Source: JBEEJZ01 sp046046915
Lineage (GTDB): Bacteria; Pseudomonadota; Gammaproteobacteria; Burkholderiales; Burkholderiaceae_C
Direction of reading: 5' to 3'
NCBI GenBank assembly: GCA_046046915.1
Contig: JBJOIT010000026.1
Location: 1-45,038, forward strand
DNA: 45,038 bases
Below the pieces are notes generated by a model. It was not told where the DNA came from. It worked only from the letters and a program-made list of their open reading frames with translations, and made no database searches. Each line of letters begins with the position of its first letter. Position 1 is the stretch's first letter. This document shows, piece after piece, positions 23,688 to 31,398 of the stretch. A program made the translations under genes and the position numbers.

Positions 23688-25601
23688 ATGCGCCGTTCCA
23701 TCGCCACGGTTTCCCTCTCAGGCATGTTGCGCGAGAAGCTGCAGGCGGCGGCGGCAGCGCGCTTTGATGGGGTCGAGATTTTTGAAAACGACTTGCTGCA
23801 GTTCCCCGGATCGCCGCGTGAGGTACGCCGCATTTGCGACGACCTGGGATTGACCATCGATCTGTTTCAGCCCTTTCGTGACTTCGATGGCACCAGTACC
23901 GCTCAGGTGGCACGCAACCTGGAGCGGGCCGAGCGCAAGTTTGACGTGATGCAGGAGCTGGGCACCCACATGATTCTGGTGTGCTCCAACGTGCAGCCTG
24001 ATGCCCTGGCGGACTACGATCAGCTTGCCGAACAATTTGCGCAACTGGCCGAGCGCGCCGGTCGGCGCGGCATGTTTGTGGCCTATGAGGCACTGGCCTG
24101 GGGCAGCAAGATCAAGCTTTTCTCGCAAGTGTGGGAAGTGGTGCGCAGGGTCAAACACCCGCATCTGGGCCTGGCGCTGGACAGCTTTCACACGCTGTCG
24201 CTACGAGACAACCCAGAGCCGATCGCCCAATTGCCGGGCGACAAAATTTTCTTTTTGCAGCTCGCCGACGCGCCCTGGGTGAACACTGATGTGCTCACGC
24301 ACAGCCGCCATTACCGATGCTTTCCGGGGCAGGGCGAGTTTGAGATGGCTCGCTTCACCCGCGCGGTCATCGACGCGGGCTATACCGGCCCGCTGTCGCT
24401 GGAGATTTTCAACGACGAATTCCGTTCAAGCCCGGCGCGCGCCAATGCGGTAGACGCCATGCGTTCGCTGCTTTGGCTCGAAGAGCAGGTGCGCCAAAGC
24501 CATGCGCCCGCTGCACCGCCCTACAAAGTGCCCTTGTTCGACCCGCCACCCGCACCCACCTTCACCGGCTGGGCCTTTGTGGAGTTTGCGGTCGACCCGG
24601 CCAGCGGCGCGCGCCTGGTGGCGTGGCTGCAAAGCGCAGGCTTTGCCCGCATCGGCCGGCACCGCTCCAAGCAGGTCGACTTGTTTGGCCTGGGTGAGGC
24701 GCGCATCGTAATCAACCTGGAGGAAGACTCTGCCGCGCGCGCGCACTTCGAGCTGCACGGAACCTCCGCTTGCGCGCTTGCGCTGTCCACCGCCGATACC
24801 GCCGGCGCCTTGGCCCGGGCCGAGGCCCTGCACTGCCCGCGTGTGGCCGGTCGGCTTGGGTTGCATGAGCTGGCGATTCCGGCGGTGCGCACGCCCGACG
24901 GCAGCCTCTTGTACTTCTGCGAGGCACCCGCCCAGGGTCGCCACCCCTTTGAGGCCGATTTTGTGATGGACGACGCGGCCCCGGGGGGCGCTGCCGTGGG
25001 GCAGGGTGCCCGCTTTGACCATCTCGTGCAGGCGGTGCCGGGCGGTCAAGTGGAGCCCTGGGTGCTGTTTCATCGTGCGGTGCTGGGCCTGCAGCCCGAG
25101 CGCAATGTGGTCTTGCATGACCCCTATGGCGTGATTCGTAGCCGAGAAATCGAATCTGCCGACCACGCGGTGCGCTTGTCCATCACCGTATCTGAACGCG
25201 AAAACACCTCGGTGTCGCGTGCCGTGTCGCATTTCCGGGGCGGTGGCGTGCAGCAAATCGCCCTGTCCCTGCCCGATCTGGTGACCACGGCGCGTGCCTT
25301 GCAAGCGGCAGGCGCGCCATTGCTTCCTGTGCCCGATAACTACTTTGATGACCTGGCGGCCCGCTTTGATCTGGATGCCACCTTGCTGGCCGACATGCGC
25401 GCGCTGGGCATTTTTTACGACCGCGACGCCCAGGGCGGAGAGTTTCTTCAGCTCTACCTCACGCCATTTGACGACCGTTTTCACTTTGAACTGGTGGAGC
25501 GGCGGGGCGGCTACGACGGGTATGGCGCGGCAAACGCACCTTTCCGGCTGGCGGCCATGGCGCAGTGGCGCTTGGCACAGACGGCATCACCGAAATTCTG
25601 A
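23688..25601 (+). CDS. quiC1: 3-Dehydroshikimate dehydratase fused to an HPPD-like domain
   Basis: The 637-residue product matches the QuiC1 architecture. Residues about 1-280 form an AsbF-like TIM barrel with metal ligands in VAYEALAWG, LGLALDSFH, FLQLADAPW and LSLEIFNDEF. Residues about 290-637 form two vicinal-oxygen-chelate modules like 4-hydroxyphenylpyruvate dioxygenase, with RFDHLVQAV and the C-terminal FHFELVERRGGYDGYG. The enzyme converts 3-dehydroshikimate to protocatechuate; in this family the barrel is catalytic and the HPPD-like part is thought to be accessory. It follows aroQ by 36 bases and is followed by an AroE-like gene after 11 bases. Confidence 0.93.
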   Translation: MRRSIATVSLSGMLREKLQAAAAARFDGVEIFENDLLQFPGSPREVRRICDDLGLTIDLFQPFRDFDGTSTAQVARNLERAERKFDVMQELGTHMILVCSNVQPDALADYDQLAEQFAQLAERAGRRGMFVAYEALAWGSKIKLFSQVWEVVRRVKHPHLGLALDSFHTLSLRDNPEPIAQLPGDKIFFLQLADAPWVNTDVLTHSRHYRCFPGQGEFEMARFTRAVIDAGYTGPLSLEIFNDEFRSSPARANAVDAMRSLLWLEEQVRQSHAPAAPPYKVPLFDPPPAPTFTGWAFVEFAVDPASGARLVAWLQSAGFARIGRHRSKQVDLFGLGEARIVINLEEDSAARAHFELHGTSACALALSTADTAGALARAEALHCPRVAGRLGLHELAIPAVRTPDGSLLYFCEAPAQGRHPFEADFVMDDAAPGGAAVGQGARFDHLVQAVPGGQVEPWVLFHRAVLGLQPERNVVLHDPYGVIRSREIESADHAVRLSITVSERENTSVSRAVSHFRGGGVQQIALSLPDLVTTARALQAAGAPLLPVPDNYFDDLAARFDLDATLLADMRALGIFYDRDAQGGEFLQLYLTPFDDRFHFELVERRGGYDGYGAANAPFRLAAMAQWRLAQTASPKF

Positions 25602-25612
25602 CGTGTATTTCC

Positions 25613-26446
25613 ATGATTACCGGCCATACAGAACTCATCGCCCACATCGGCTTTCCCACGCACTCCTTCAAGGCGCCGATGATCTACAACCCCTATTTCG
25701 AGCAAGCTGGCATCAACGCTGTGGTCGTGCCCATGGGCTGCCAAGCGACGGACTTCCCCGACTTTTTGCGCAATATCTTCAAGCTCACCAACATCCGGGG
25801 CGCCCTGATCACCATGCCGCACAAGGTCACCACGGTGGACCTGCTGGACGAGGCCACGCCCACCGTGCGCATTGCTGGCGCCTGCAACGCTGTCAAGCGA
25901 GACGAGAACGGGCGCCTCGTGGGTGACATGTTTGATGGCGAAGGCTTTGTGCGCGGCGTGCTGCGCAAGGGTTTTGCGCTACGCGATAAGCGTGCCCTGG
26001 TGGTGGGCAGTGGTGGCGTGGGTTGCGCCATTGCGGCATCGCTGGCCAAGGCGGGCGTGGCCATGCTGGGGGTCTTTGATCTGAATGCAGAGGCTGCTGC
26101 AGCACTGGGTCAACGCCTGAGCCAGCACTACCCGACCATGGAAGTGGAAGTCGGCTCCAAGGACCCGGCAGGTTTCGATTTGGTGGTCAACGCCACGCCC
26201 TTGGGAATGAACGTGGGTGACCCCTTGCCGGTGGACATGAACCGTATTGCACCCACCACCTTTGTCGGTGAGGTGGTGATGAAGTCTGAAATGACGGCGT
26301 TTCTGGCGGAAGCCCAGGCGCGTGGTTGCCAGGTGCAGGTTGGTACCGACATGCTGTTTGAGCAGATCCCTGCGTACCTGGAGTTCTTTGGCTTCCCCAG
26401 CACCAGCGCCGATAAATTGCGCGCCGTGGCCCGCTTGCAATATTGA
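25613..26446 (+). CDS. Atypical shikimate dehydrogenase (AroE-like)
   Basis: The 277-residue protein has the two-domain AroE fold: an N-terminal catalytic domain with MPHKVTTVDLLD (catalytic Lys) and ACNAVKRDENGRLVGD, and a C-terminal NAD(P) domain with VVGSGGVGCAIAASLAKAG. The substrate site differs from AroE: the usual SxS before Pro is FKA in SFKAP, and the NTD of the catalytic Asp motif is MFD in MFDGEG (Asp retained). It is best placed among AroE-like catabolic enzymes (for example the Ael1/RifI2-like groups), oxidising shikimate to 3-dehydroshikimate. The ATG at 25613 fits; an upstream ATG at 25565 lies inside quiC1. Confidence 0.9.
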   Translation: MITGHTELIAHIGFPTHSFKAPMIYNPYFEQAGINAVVVPMGCQATDFPDFLRNIFKLTNIRGALITMPHKVTTVDLLDEATPTVRIAGACNAVKRDENGRLVGDMFDGEGFVRGVLRKGFALRDKRALVVGSGGVGCAIAASLAKAGVAMLGVFDLNAEAAAALGQRLSQHYPTMEVEVGSKDPAGFDLVVNATPLGMNVGDPLPVDMNRIAPTTFVGEVVMKSEMTAFLAEAQARGCQVQVGTDMLFEQIPAYLEFFGFPSTSADKLRAVARLQY

Positions 26447-26507
26447 GCGGTGCCTGAGAGGGGTTGGAGCGCCAAGGCAGCGACCCCGGCCCACGCAAGT
26501 TGAGGCC

Positions 26508-26513
26508 TATCAT
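26508..26513 (+). promoter_or_regulatory. -10-like hexamer at the LysR gene start
   Basis: TATCAT ends eight bases before the ATG at 26522, implying a nearly leaderless transcript. No ribosome-binding site is visible. No good -35 was found. Confidence 0.35.
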
Positions 26514-26521
26514 CGCCACCT

Positions 26522-27442
26522 ATGGACAAGCTCAAAGCCATTGAATCCTTTGTCTCCGTGGCGGCACGGGGCAGCCTCACCGCTGCCGCCATTGCAGAGG
26601 GCGTGGCGCCCGCCATCATGGGGCGCCGGCTGGACGCGCTAGAAGAATCTCTGGGCGTCAAGCTCCTGGTGCGCACCACCCGGCGCATCACCCTCACGTT
26701 TGAAGGCAGTGCTTTTCTGGAGGACTGCCAGCGCTTGCTGGCCGATCTGGCCAATGCCGAGGCCAGCGTCAGCGCGGGCGGGGTCAAGGCCAGCGGCCAT
26801 TTGCGCATCACGGCGCCGGCGGGTTTTGGGCGCCGGCATGTCGCGCCGCTGGTGCCGCGCTTTCGGGAGCAACACGCCGACGTCACCATAGCCCTGAACC
26901 TGAGCGACCGTGTGGTGGACTTGGCGGCGGAGGCTTACGACTGCGCCGTGCGCGTAGGCGATATGCCCGACTCCGCCCTCATCAGCGTACGCCTGGCCGA
27001 CAACCGCCGCTTGTGCGTGGCTACGCCGGCGTATCTGGCGCGTCATGGCACGCCTGCCCATCCCAATGACCTGGCGCGTTTTGACTGCCTGGCCTTGTCC
27101 AGCGACGCATCGCAAACCCGGGGCTGGGCGTTTTCTCTGACGGGCGCCAGTGGCCCCGAGCTCATACACCTCAAACCCGGTGGCCCCCTGACCTGCTCCG
27201 ACGGCCAGGTCCTGCATGACTGGTGCATGGCGGGCTACGGCATTGCCTGGCGCAGCACCTGGGAAGTGGAGGCCGAAGTGGCCGCCGGCAAGCTGGTCGC
27301 GGTGCTGGACGATTTTGCGGCCCCTCCCAGCGGCATCTACGCCGTGTTTCCCCAGCGTAAGCACCTGCCTTTGCGCGTGCGCTTGTGGATCGATTTTTTG
27401 AAGCACCATTACAGCCAACCGGGTTTCTGGAGGGCTGCATGA
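26522..27442 (+). CDS. LysR-family transcriptional regulator
   Basis: The 306-residue protein starts with a LysR winged helix (about 1-60: MDKLKAIESFVSVAARGSLT, then GRRLDALEESLGVKLLVRTT) and continues with a periplasmic-binding-like effector domain of the type 2 fold. It lies 75 bases after the shikimate dehydrogenase gene on the same strand and overlaps the following deacetylase gene by four bases (ATGA), so it is more likely tied to that gene than to the quinate locus. Its effector cannot be inferred. Confidence 0.92.
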   Translation: MDKLKAIESFVSVAARGSLTAAAIAEGVAPAIMGRRLDALEESLGVKLLVRTTRRITLTFEGSAFLEDCQRLLADLANAEASVSAGGVKASGHLRITAPAGFGRRHVAPLVPRFREQHADVTIALNLSDRVVDLAAEAYDCAVRVGDMPDSALISVRLADNRRLCVATPAYLARHGTPAHPNDLARFDCLALSSDASQTRGWAFSLTGASGPELIHLKPGGPLTCSDGQVLHDWCMAGYGIAWRSTWEVEAEVAAGKLVAVLDDFAAPPSGIYAVFPQRKHLPLRVRLWIDFLKHHYSQPGFWRAA

Positions 27443-28260
27443 TGGATGTGCGTCGGGCCGATAAGCGCCTGGTGCTGTGCGCCGACGACTTTGCGGTGCA
27501 CGAAAACGCCTCCATTGGCATTGCCAAACTGGCGACCCTGGGGCGTCTCAGCGCCACCAGTGTCATGGTGCTTTCACCACGCTGGCGTCTGGACGTGGCC
27601 TTGCTGCGAGAACTGAGGGGCCACATCGACGTAGGCCTGCACCTGGACTGGACCAGCGAATTTGCCATGGCCGCCGGTCATGGCTTGAGCCTGGGCCGTG
27701 CCATGATCAAGTCCTTCCTGGGTGGCTTTGACCGGGCGGCTGCCCAAGCGGTCATCGAACATCAGCTCGCCTTGTTTGAGCAACATTGGGGCGGCCCACC
27801 TGACCACATCGACGGCCATCAGCATGTGCAGCAATTTGCTGGCATCCGCGAGGCCCTGATAGACGTGTTGAGCGAGGCCATTCAGCGCCGCTGGGCTGGC
27901 GCTGTACCGTACCTGCGCATCTCACGCGCCCCTGCAGGGCAGGCCGATGTCAAGGCCCGCATCATTGCCGCCATGGGCGCCCAAGACCTGCAAAGATTAG
28001 CCTCTGTCACTGGTGTGCGTGTGGCGCCCGCCTTGGCAGGGATCTACAACTTTGAAGGCGATGTGCCTGCTTATGCACAGCAGATGCATCACTGGCTGGT
28101 CACCACGCCCCACCACGGCATCATCATGTGCCATCCAGCCCAGGGTGCCGCGCCCAACGACCCCATCGGCGCCGCCCGCGATCGCGAATTCCACTACCTC
28201 GCCAGCCCCGATTTCGCCCGTGCCTTGGTGGATGCGGGAGTGATGGTGGGCCGGGGCTGA
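27439..28260 (+). CDS. ChbG/YdjC-family (HpnK-like) carbohydrate deacetylase
   Basis: The 273-residue product has the ChbG/YdjC fold with its metal ligands: LCADDFAVHENA (Asp), IDVGLHLDWT (His) and HIDGHQHVQ (HxH). Such enzymes remove acetyl groups from N-acetylated sugars; HpnK relatives occur with hopanoid genes, which are not seen here. GGAGG at 27429-27433 serves either the ATG at 27439 or the one at 27442; both follow the LysR stop overlap. An ATG at 27385 inside the regulator gene is rejected because it has no ribosome-binding site. Confidence 0.87.
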   Translation: MMDVRRADKRLVLCADDFAVHENASIGIAKLATLGRLSATSVMVLSPRWRLDVALLRELRGHIDVGLHLDWTSEFAMAAGHGLSLGRAMIKSFLGGFDRAAAQAVIEHQLALFEQHWGGPPDHIDGHQHVQQFAGIREALIDVLSEAIQRRWAGAVPYLRISRAPAGQADVKARIIAAMGAQDLQRLASVTGVRVAPALAGIYNFEGDVPAYAQQMHHWLVTTPHHGIIMCHPAQGAAPNDPIGAARDREFHYLASPDFARALVDAGVMVGRG

Positions 28261-28276
28261 GGGGGTACTTTTCTTG

Positions 28277-28314
28277 AAGCGCGACAGTTTGTGCGACGAA
28301 ATACTGTCGCGCTT
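28277..28314. terminator. Long hairpin between convergent genes
   Basis: AAGCGCGACAGT and ACTGTCGCGCTT are perfect 12-base arms around a 14-base loop, placed between the convergent deacetylase and GIDE-type genes. It reads the same from both sides and could end both transcripts. A direct repeat of TGTCGCGC follows the right arm. There is no long U-run. Confidence 0.6.
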
Positions 28315-28345
28315 TGTCGCGCCTGAGCGTCATCGCTGGAGGGTT

Positions 28346-29239
28346 TTACCCCAACCTCCAAACATACCCCAATCCCCCCAGCGCGAGCAAAAACACCCCC
28401 GCATGGGCATAGGCCCACAAGCTGAACCGGCGTTTGAGCTGGTCGGGTGAGCGGGTTGAAATGAGGTAGGGCCTGCCATCGGTGGGCAAGCCGATGCTGT
28501 GGGTGTGGGGCTGGGCACGGATGTCGCGGTGCAGGTGCTCCACCTCATGGCGTGCGTCGGCGCGGGCCTGTTCCCATTCCTGCAGATCCAGCTGGCCGTC
28601 GGCGTTGCGGTCGTAGCGTTGGGTCAAACCCGGCATGTCCTGCTTCCAGTGGTCCAGCAATTCGCTGACGTCGCGCTTCAGGTTCAGGTCGGCGCTGTCG
28701 CCCCCTTGGGTTTTGAAGTCGCCCAAGATGTAGAGCTGCTCACCCGGCAGGATCAGGGCCTGGGTGTAGCGCCGCTCCCCCTGGGTCCAGGTTTCGCTGT
28801 TCTGGGGCAACACGTCTGCGCCCTCCGGGTCCACCGTGCAGCGGCCCGTGCCGTCGTCGATGAGGAATGAGGTGGTGGATTCGTCTTGCGACTCGGTCTT
28901 CCAGTCGTCGCCGTGGCGGCGTTCTACCTTGTAGCGGTACCACAGGCAGGGCAGGCCGTGGTGGGGCGCATAAACCGGATAGCCTTCAAACTGGGCGCCC
29001 CGGCCTTGCAGCTCGACATAGCCCTGCGCGGCAGACGCAATGCTCGATGTGGGGGTGTCTGCCATGGTGCGCGCCCGTTTCAGCACCAGCTGCCAAGCCA
29101 CAAGTGCCATCAAGGCGGTCAGGCCCGCACTGATGCGCCAGCCCTGCGGTGTGCCCAGCTGCGCGCCCAGGATCAGCAGCATCAGGTAGCCGCCTGAAGT
29201 CAGCCACAACCGCATGGCGCGGCTAAAACGATGCCACAT
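28346..29239 (-). CDS. GIDE-domain membrane protein with an EF-hand loop
   Basis: The 297-residue protein has membrane helices at about 12-28 and 36-53 and a third near the C-terminus (275-293). Between them lies a GIDE-type domain like that of mitochondrial MAPL/Mulan: SSIASAAQGYVELQGRG, CLWYRYKVERR, SFLIDDGTGRCTVDPEGADV and LPGEQLYILGDF are typical. No RING finger is present, as in other bacterial members. Residues 210-221 (DRNADGQLDLQE) form a full EF-hand calcium loop. The gene starts four bases after the LemA stop, a pairing common in proteobacteria. Function is unknown; envelope-associated quality control has been proposed for such pairs only by analogy. Confidence 0.85.
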   Translation of the reverse strand: MWHRFSRAMRLWLTSGGYLMLLILGAQLGTPQGWRISAGLTALMALVAWQLVLKRARTMADTPTSSIASAAQGYVELQGRGAQFEGYPVYAPHHGLPCLWYRYKVERRHGDDWKTESQDESTTSFLIDDGTGRCTVDPEGADVLPQNSETWTQGERRYTQALILPGEQLYILGDFKTQGGDSADLNLKRDVSELLDHWKQDMPGLTQRYDRNADGQLDLQEWEQARADARHEVEHLHRDIRAQPHTHSIGLPTDGRPYLISTRSPDQLKRRFSLWAYAHAGVFLLALGGLGYVWRLG

Positions 29240-29243
29240 GGTC

Positions 29244-29816
29244 TTAGCTGAACAGGGCCTTCAGGTCCACATCGGTCTTTTCTTCTGCGGCAAAGGCCAG
29301 CAGTGCGCGCGGGCCAAAACCAAAGCGCTGGGCGATCAGGCTGTCTGGAAACTGCTCAATGCGCACGTTGTTGATGTTGACCGACTCGTTATAGAACTCG
29401 CGCCGGTCGGCGATGGCGTTTTCCAGCTGGCTGATGCGGCTTTGCAGTTGCTGAAAGCTCTCATTGGCACGCAGCTCGGGGTAGGCCTCGGCCACCGCAA
29501 AAATCTGGCCCAGGCCGCTGCGCAAGCTGCCCTCGGCACGGCCCAGCGCGGCCATGTCCTGCTGCTCCCGTGCGGCTTGCACTTGGGTACGCGCCGCGAT
29601 CACCTGTTGCAATGTGGTTTGTTCAAACTGCTGGTATTGCTTGCAGACGGTGACGAGCTTGGGCAACTCATCGTGCCTTTGTTTGAGCAGCACGTCGATG
29701 TTGGCCCAGGCCTTGTCGACCGCGTGCTTCACGGCCACCAACCGGTTGTAAGCGCTGATGACGTACAGCACGACCAGTACTGCCGTGCCCAACAAAATTC
29801 CGGTTGTCATGTTCAT
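29244..29816 (-). CDS. lemA: LemA family protein
   Basis: The 190-residue protein has one N-terminal membrane helix (about 4-20, TGILLGTAVLVVLYVISAYN) and a coiled helical domain with the LemA features VKHAVDKAWANIDVLLKQR, DELPKLV, FYNESVNINN and a conserved PDSLIAQRFGF near the end. The ATG at 29816 has GGAG six bases upstream; an in-frame ATG at 29894 lies in the intergenic promoter region and is rejected. It precedes the GIDE gene by four bases. LemA proteins are membrane-anchored with an uncharacterised role. Confidence 0.93.
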   Translation of the reverse strand: MNMTTGILLGTAVLVVLYVISAYNRLVAVKHAVDKAWANIDVLLKQRHDELPKLVTVCKQYQQFEQTTLQQVIAARTQVQAAREQQDMAALGRAEGSLRSGLGQIFAVAEAYPELRANESFQQLQSRISQLENAIADRREFYNESVNINNVRIEQFPDSLIAQRFGFGPRALLAFAAEEKTDVDLKALFS

Positions 29817-29881
29817 ACTCTGCTCCTCATGCCGTTGATGAGGGCTATTGTGGCCCCACCGGGCGTCGGGGCCGGTACTCC

Positions 29882-29887
29882 TAGAAT
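29882..29887 (+). promoter_or_regulatory. -10-like box of the DUF1800 gene
   Basis: TAGAAT lies 27 bases before the ATG at 29915, and GGGAG is present between them, so this start has a normal leader and ribosome-binding site, unlike several other genes in the window. Confidence 0.35.
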
Positions 29888-29914
29888 CCCGCATCGACCA
29901 CCGGGAGCGTCCTG

Positions 29915-31393
29915 ATGACAGCGCAACACCTGATAGGCAAATTCACCCGCCGCGTTGCCTTTGGTTTGCCGGCAGATCAGACCATGCCAGCCGATCCGGT
30001 GGCCTGGGCGCAGGCGCAGCTGCTCAAGGCGCCACCCATCGACATCATCGAACGTGATGGCGCTCGCCGGGCCGATCTCCCTGAAAGTGTGAAGCTGCTA
30101 TGGAACATGGACGAGGTGATGTCCGCGTTTCAGGGCCATCAGGAGGCGGAAAGAGCGTCTTTTGAAAAGGGCAGGTCGCTGCCGCGCGCGCAGTTTGAGG
30201 CAGAGCGCAAGCGCGACCTGGAAATTCCTTACTGGCGCATGGAGCACTGGAAGGAGGTTCAGGCCAGGGCAACGACGGCGGTGTACGGGCAGGCGCCGGT
30301 TTTCGAGCGTTTCTGGCATTTCTGGACCAATCACTTCATGGTGGCGCCGGGCAATCAGAACAACGACACGCTGATTGGCCCTTATCAACGTTCCCTGCGC
30401 GACAAGATGACCGGCAGCTTTCGGGAAATGCTGTGGCACGCGGTCACGCACCCGGCCATGCTGGTGTACCTGGACAACAACCGCAACACCGGCCCTCGGT
30501 CCAAGGCAGCCCGAGAAAAGTGGACCAAGGACAGCATCAACGAGAACCTGGGCCGCGAACTGCTCGAATTGTTTACCCTGAGCCCCGTCAGCGGTTACAC
30601 CCAAAAAGACGTGGAGGCCACCACCCTGATCCTGACGGGTTGGCGCGACATGAAGCCTGATAAGTGGCGCAAGTCCGGCGTGCCCTTGGGCACCTACTTT
30701 GACTTCAATCACCACGAGCCGGGCTCCCAAGAGGTGATGGGTAAGACTTATTCGGCGCTTTTTCGGCCGTCGGCCAAGCTGGAGGATTTGGTCACTGATC
30801 TGGCTGGCCATCCTGCCACGGCCCGGCATCTGGCACACAAGCTATGCGTTTACTTCATGGATGACGAGCCGCCCCCTGCCGCCGTTGCCCATGTGCACCA
30901 GGCCTTTGTCAGCAGCCAAGGACACTTGCCCACCGTGCACCAGGCGGTGGTGCAAGCCTGCTGGACCCACATCGACAGCACCCGCAAGTTCTCCTCGCCG
31001 GAGACCTGGCTGTGGCAAACCCTCACTCTGACCGGGGTGGATGTGCCGCGCGTGGTGCCACTGGACGAGCGCGGCGGCACCAAAACCTTTTATTTGCTGG
31101 GCGATCTGGGCCAGCCCCTGCCGCGCTGTCCGCAGCCCAACGGCTGGCCGATCCGATCGACTGACTGGATTTCCAAGGAGATGCTGGACCGCAGAGTCCG
31201 GATCATGCCGGTGCTGCTGCGTGAATTGTTGAACCATCCCGGCCGTGCCCAGGAGAGCTTGCGCCACCAAGTCGAGCAGCACCTGCCCGATGCCGGGCGG
31301 GGTGCCGAACCGATTCGAGCCGCCCTCGCCAAAGGAGATCACCGGCAGGCCTACAGCCTGTTGCACGTCAGTCCAGCCCTGTTGTGGAGTTAA
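29915..31393 (+). CDS. DUF1800 domain protein
   Basis: The 492-residue protein is of the DUF1800 family, usually encoded next to DUF1501 as here. Recognisable stretches are KFTRRVAFGLP at the start, FWHFWTNHFMVAPG, NRNTGPRSKA, NENLGRELLELFTLSP and GYTQKDVEATTLILTGW. These Asn- and Glu-rich motifs suggest a metal or nucleophilic site, but no activity is established. No signal peptide is evident. GGGAG precedes the ATG. The stop is five bases before the DUF1501 ATG. Confidence 0.92.
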   Translation: MTAQHLIGKFTRRVAFGLPADQTMPADPVAWAQAQLLKAPPIDIIERDGARRADLPESVKLLWNMDEVMSAFQGHQEAERASFEKGRSLPRAQFEAERKRDLEIPYWRMEHWKEVQARATTAVYGQAPVFERFWHFWTNHFMVAPGNQNNDTLIGPYQRSLRDKMTGSFREMLWHAVTHPAMLVYLDNNRNTGPRSKAAREKWTKDSINENLGRELLELFTLSPVSGYTQKDVEATTLILTGWRDMKPDKWRKSGVPLGTYFDFNHHEPGSQEVMGKTYSALFRPSAKLEDLVTDLAGHPATARHLAHKLCVYFMDDEPPPAAVAHVHQAFVSSQGHLPTVHQAVVQACWTHIDSTRKFSSPETWLWQTLTLTGVDVPRVVPLDERGGTKTFYLLGDLGQPLPRCPQPNGWPIRSTDWISKEMLDRRVRIMPVLLRELLNHPGRAQESLRHQVEQHLPDAGRGAEPIRAALAKGDHRQAYSLLHVSPALLWS

Positions 31394-31398
31394 AGCCC

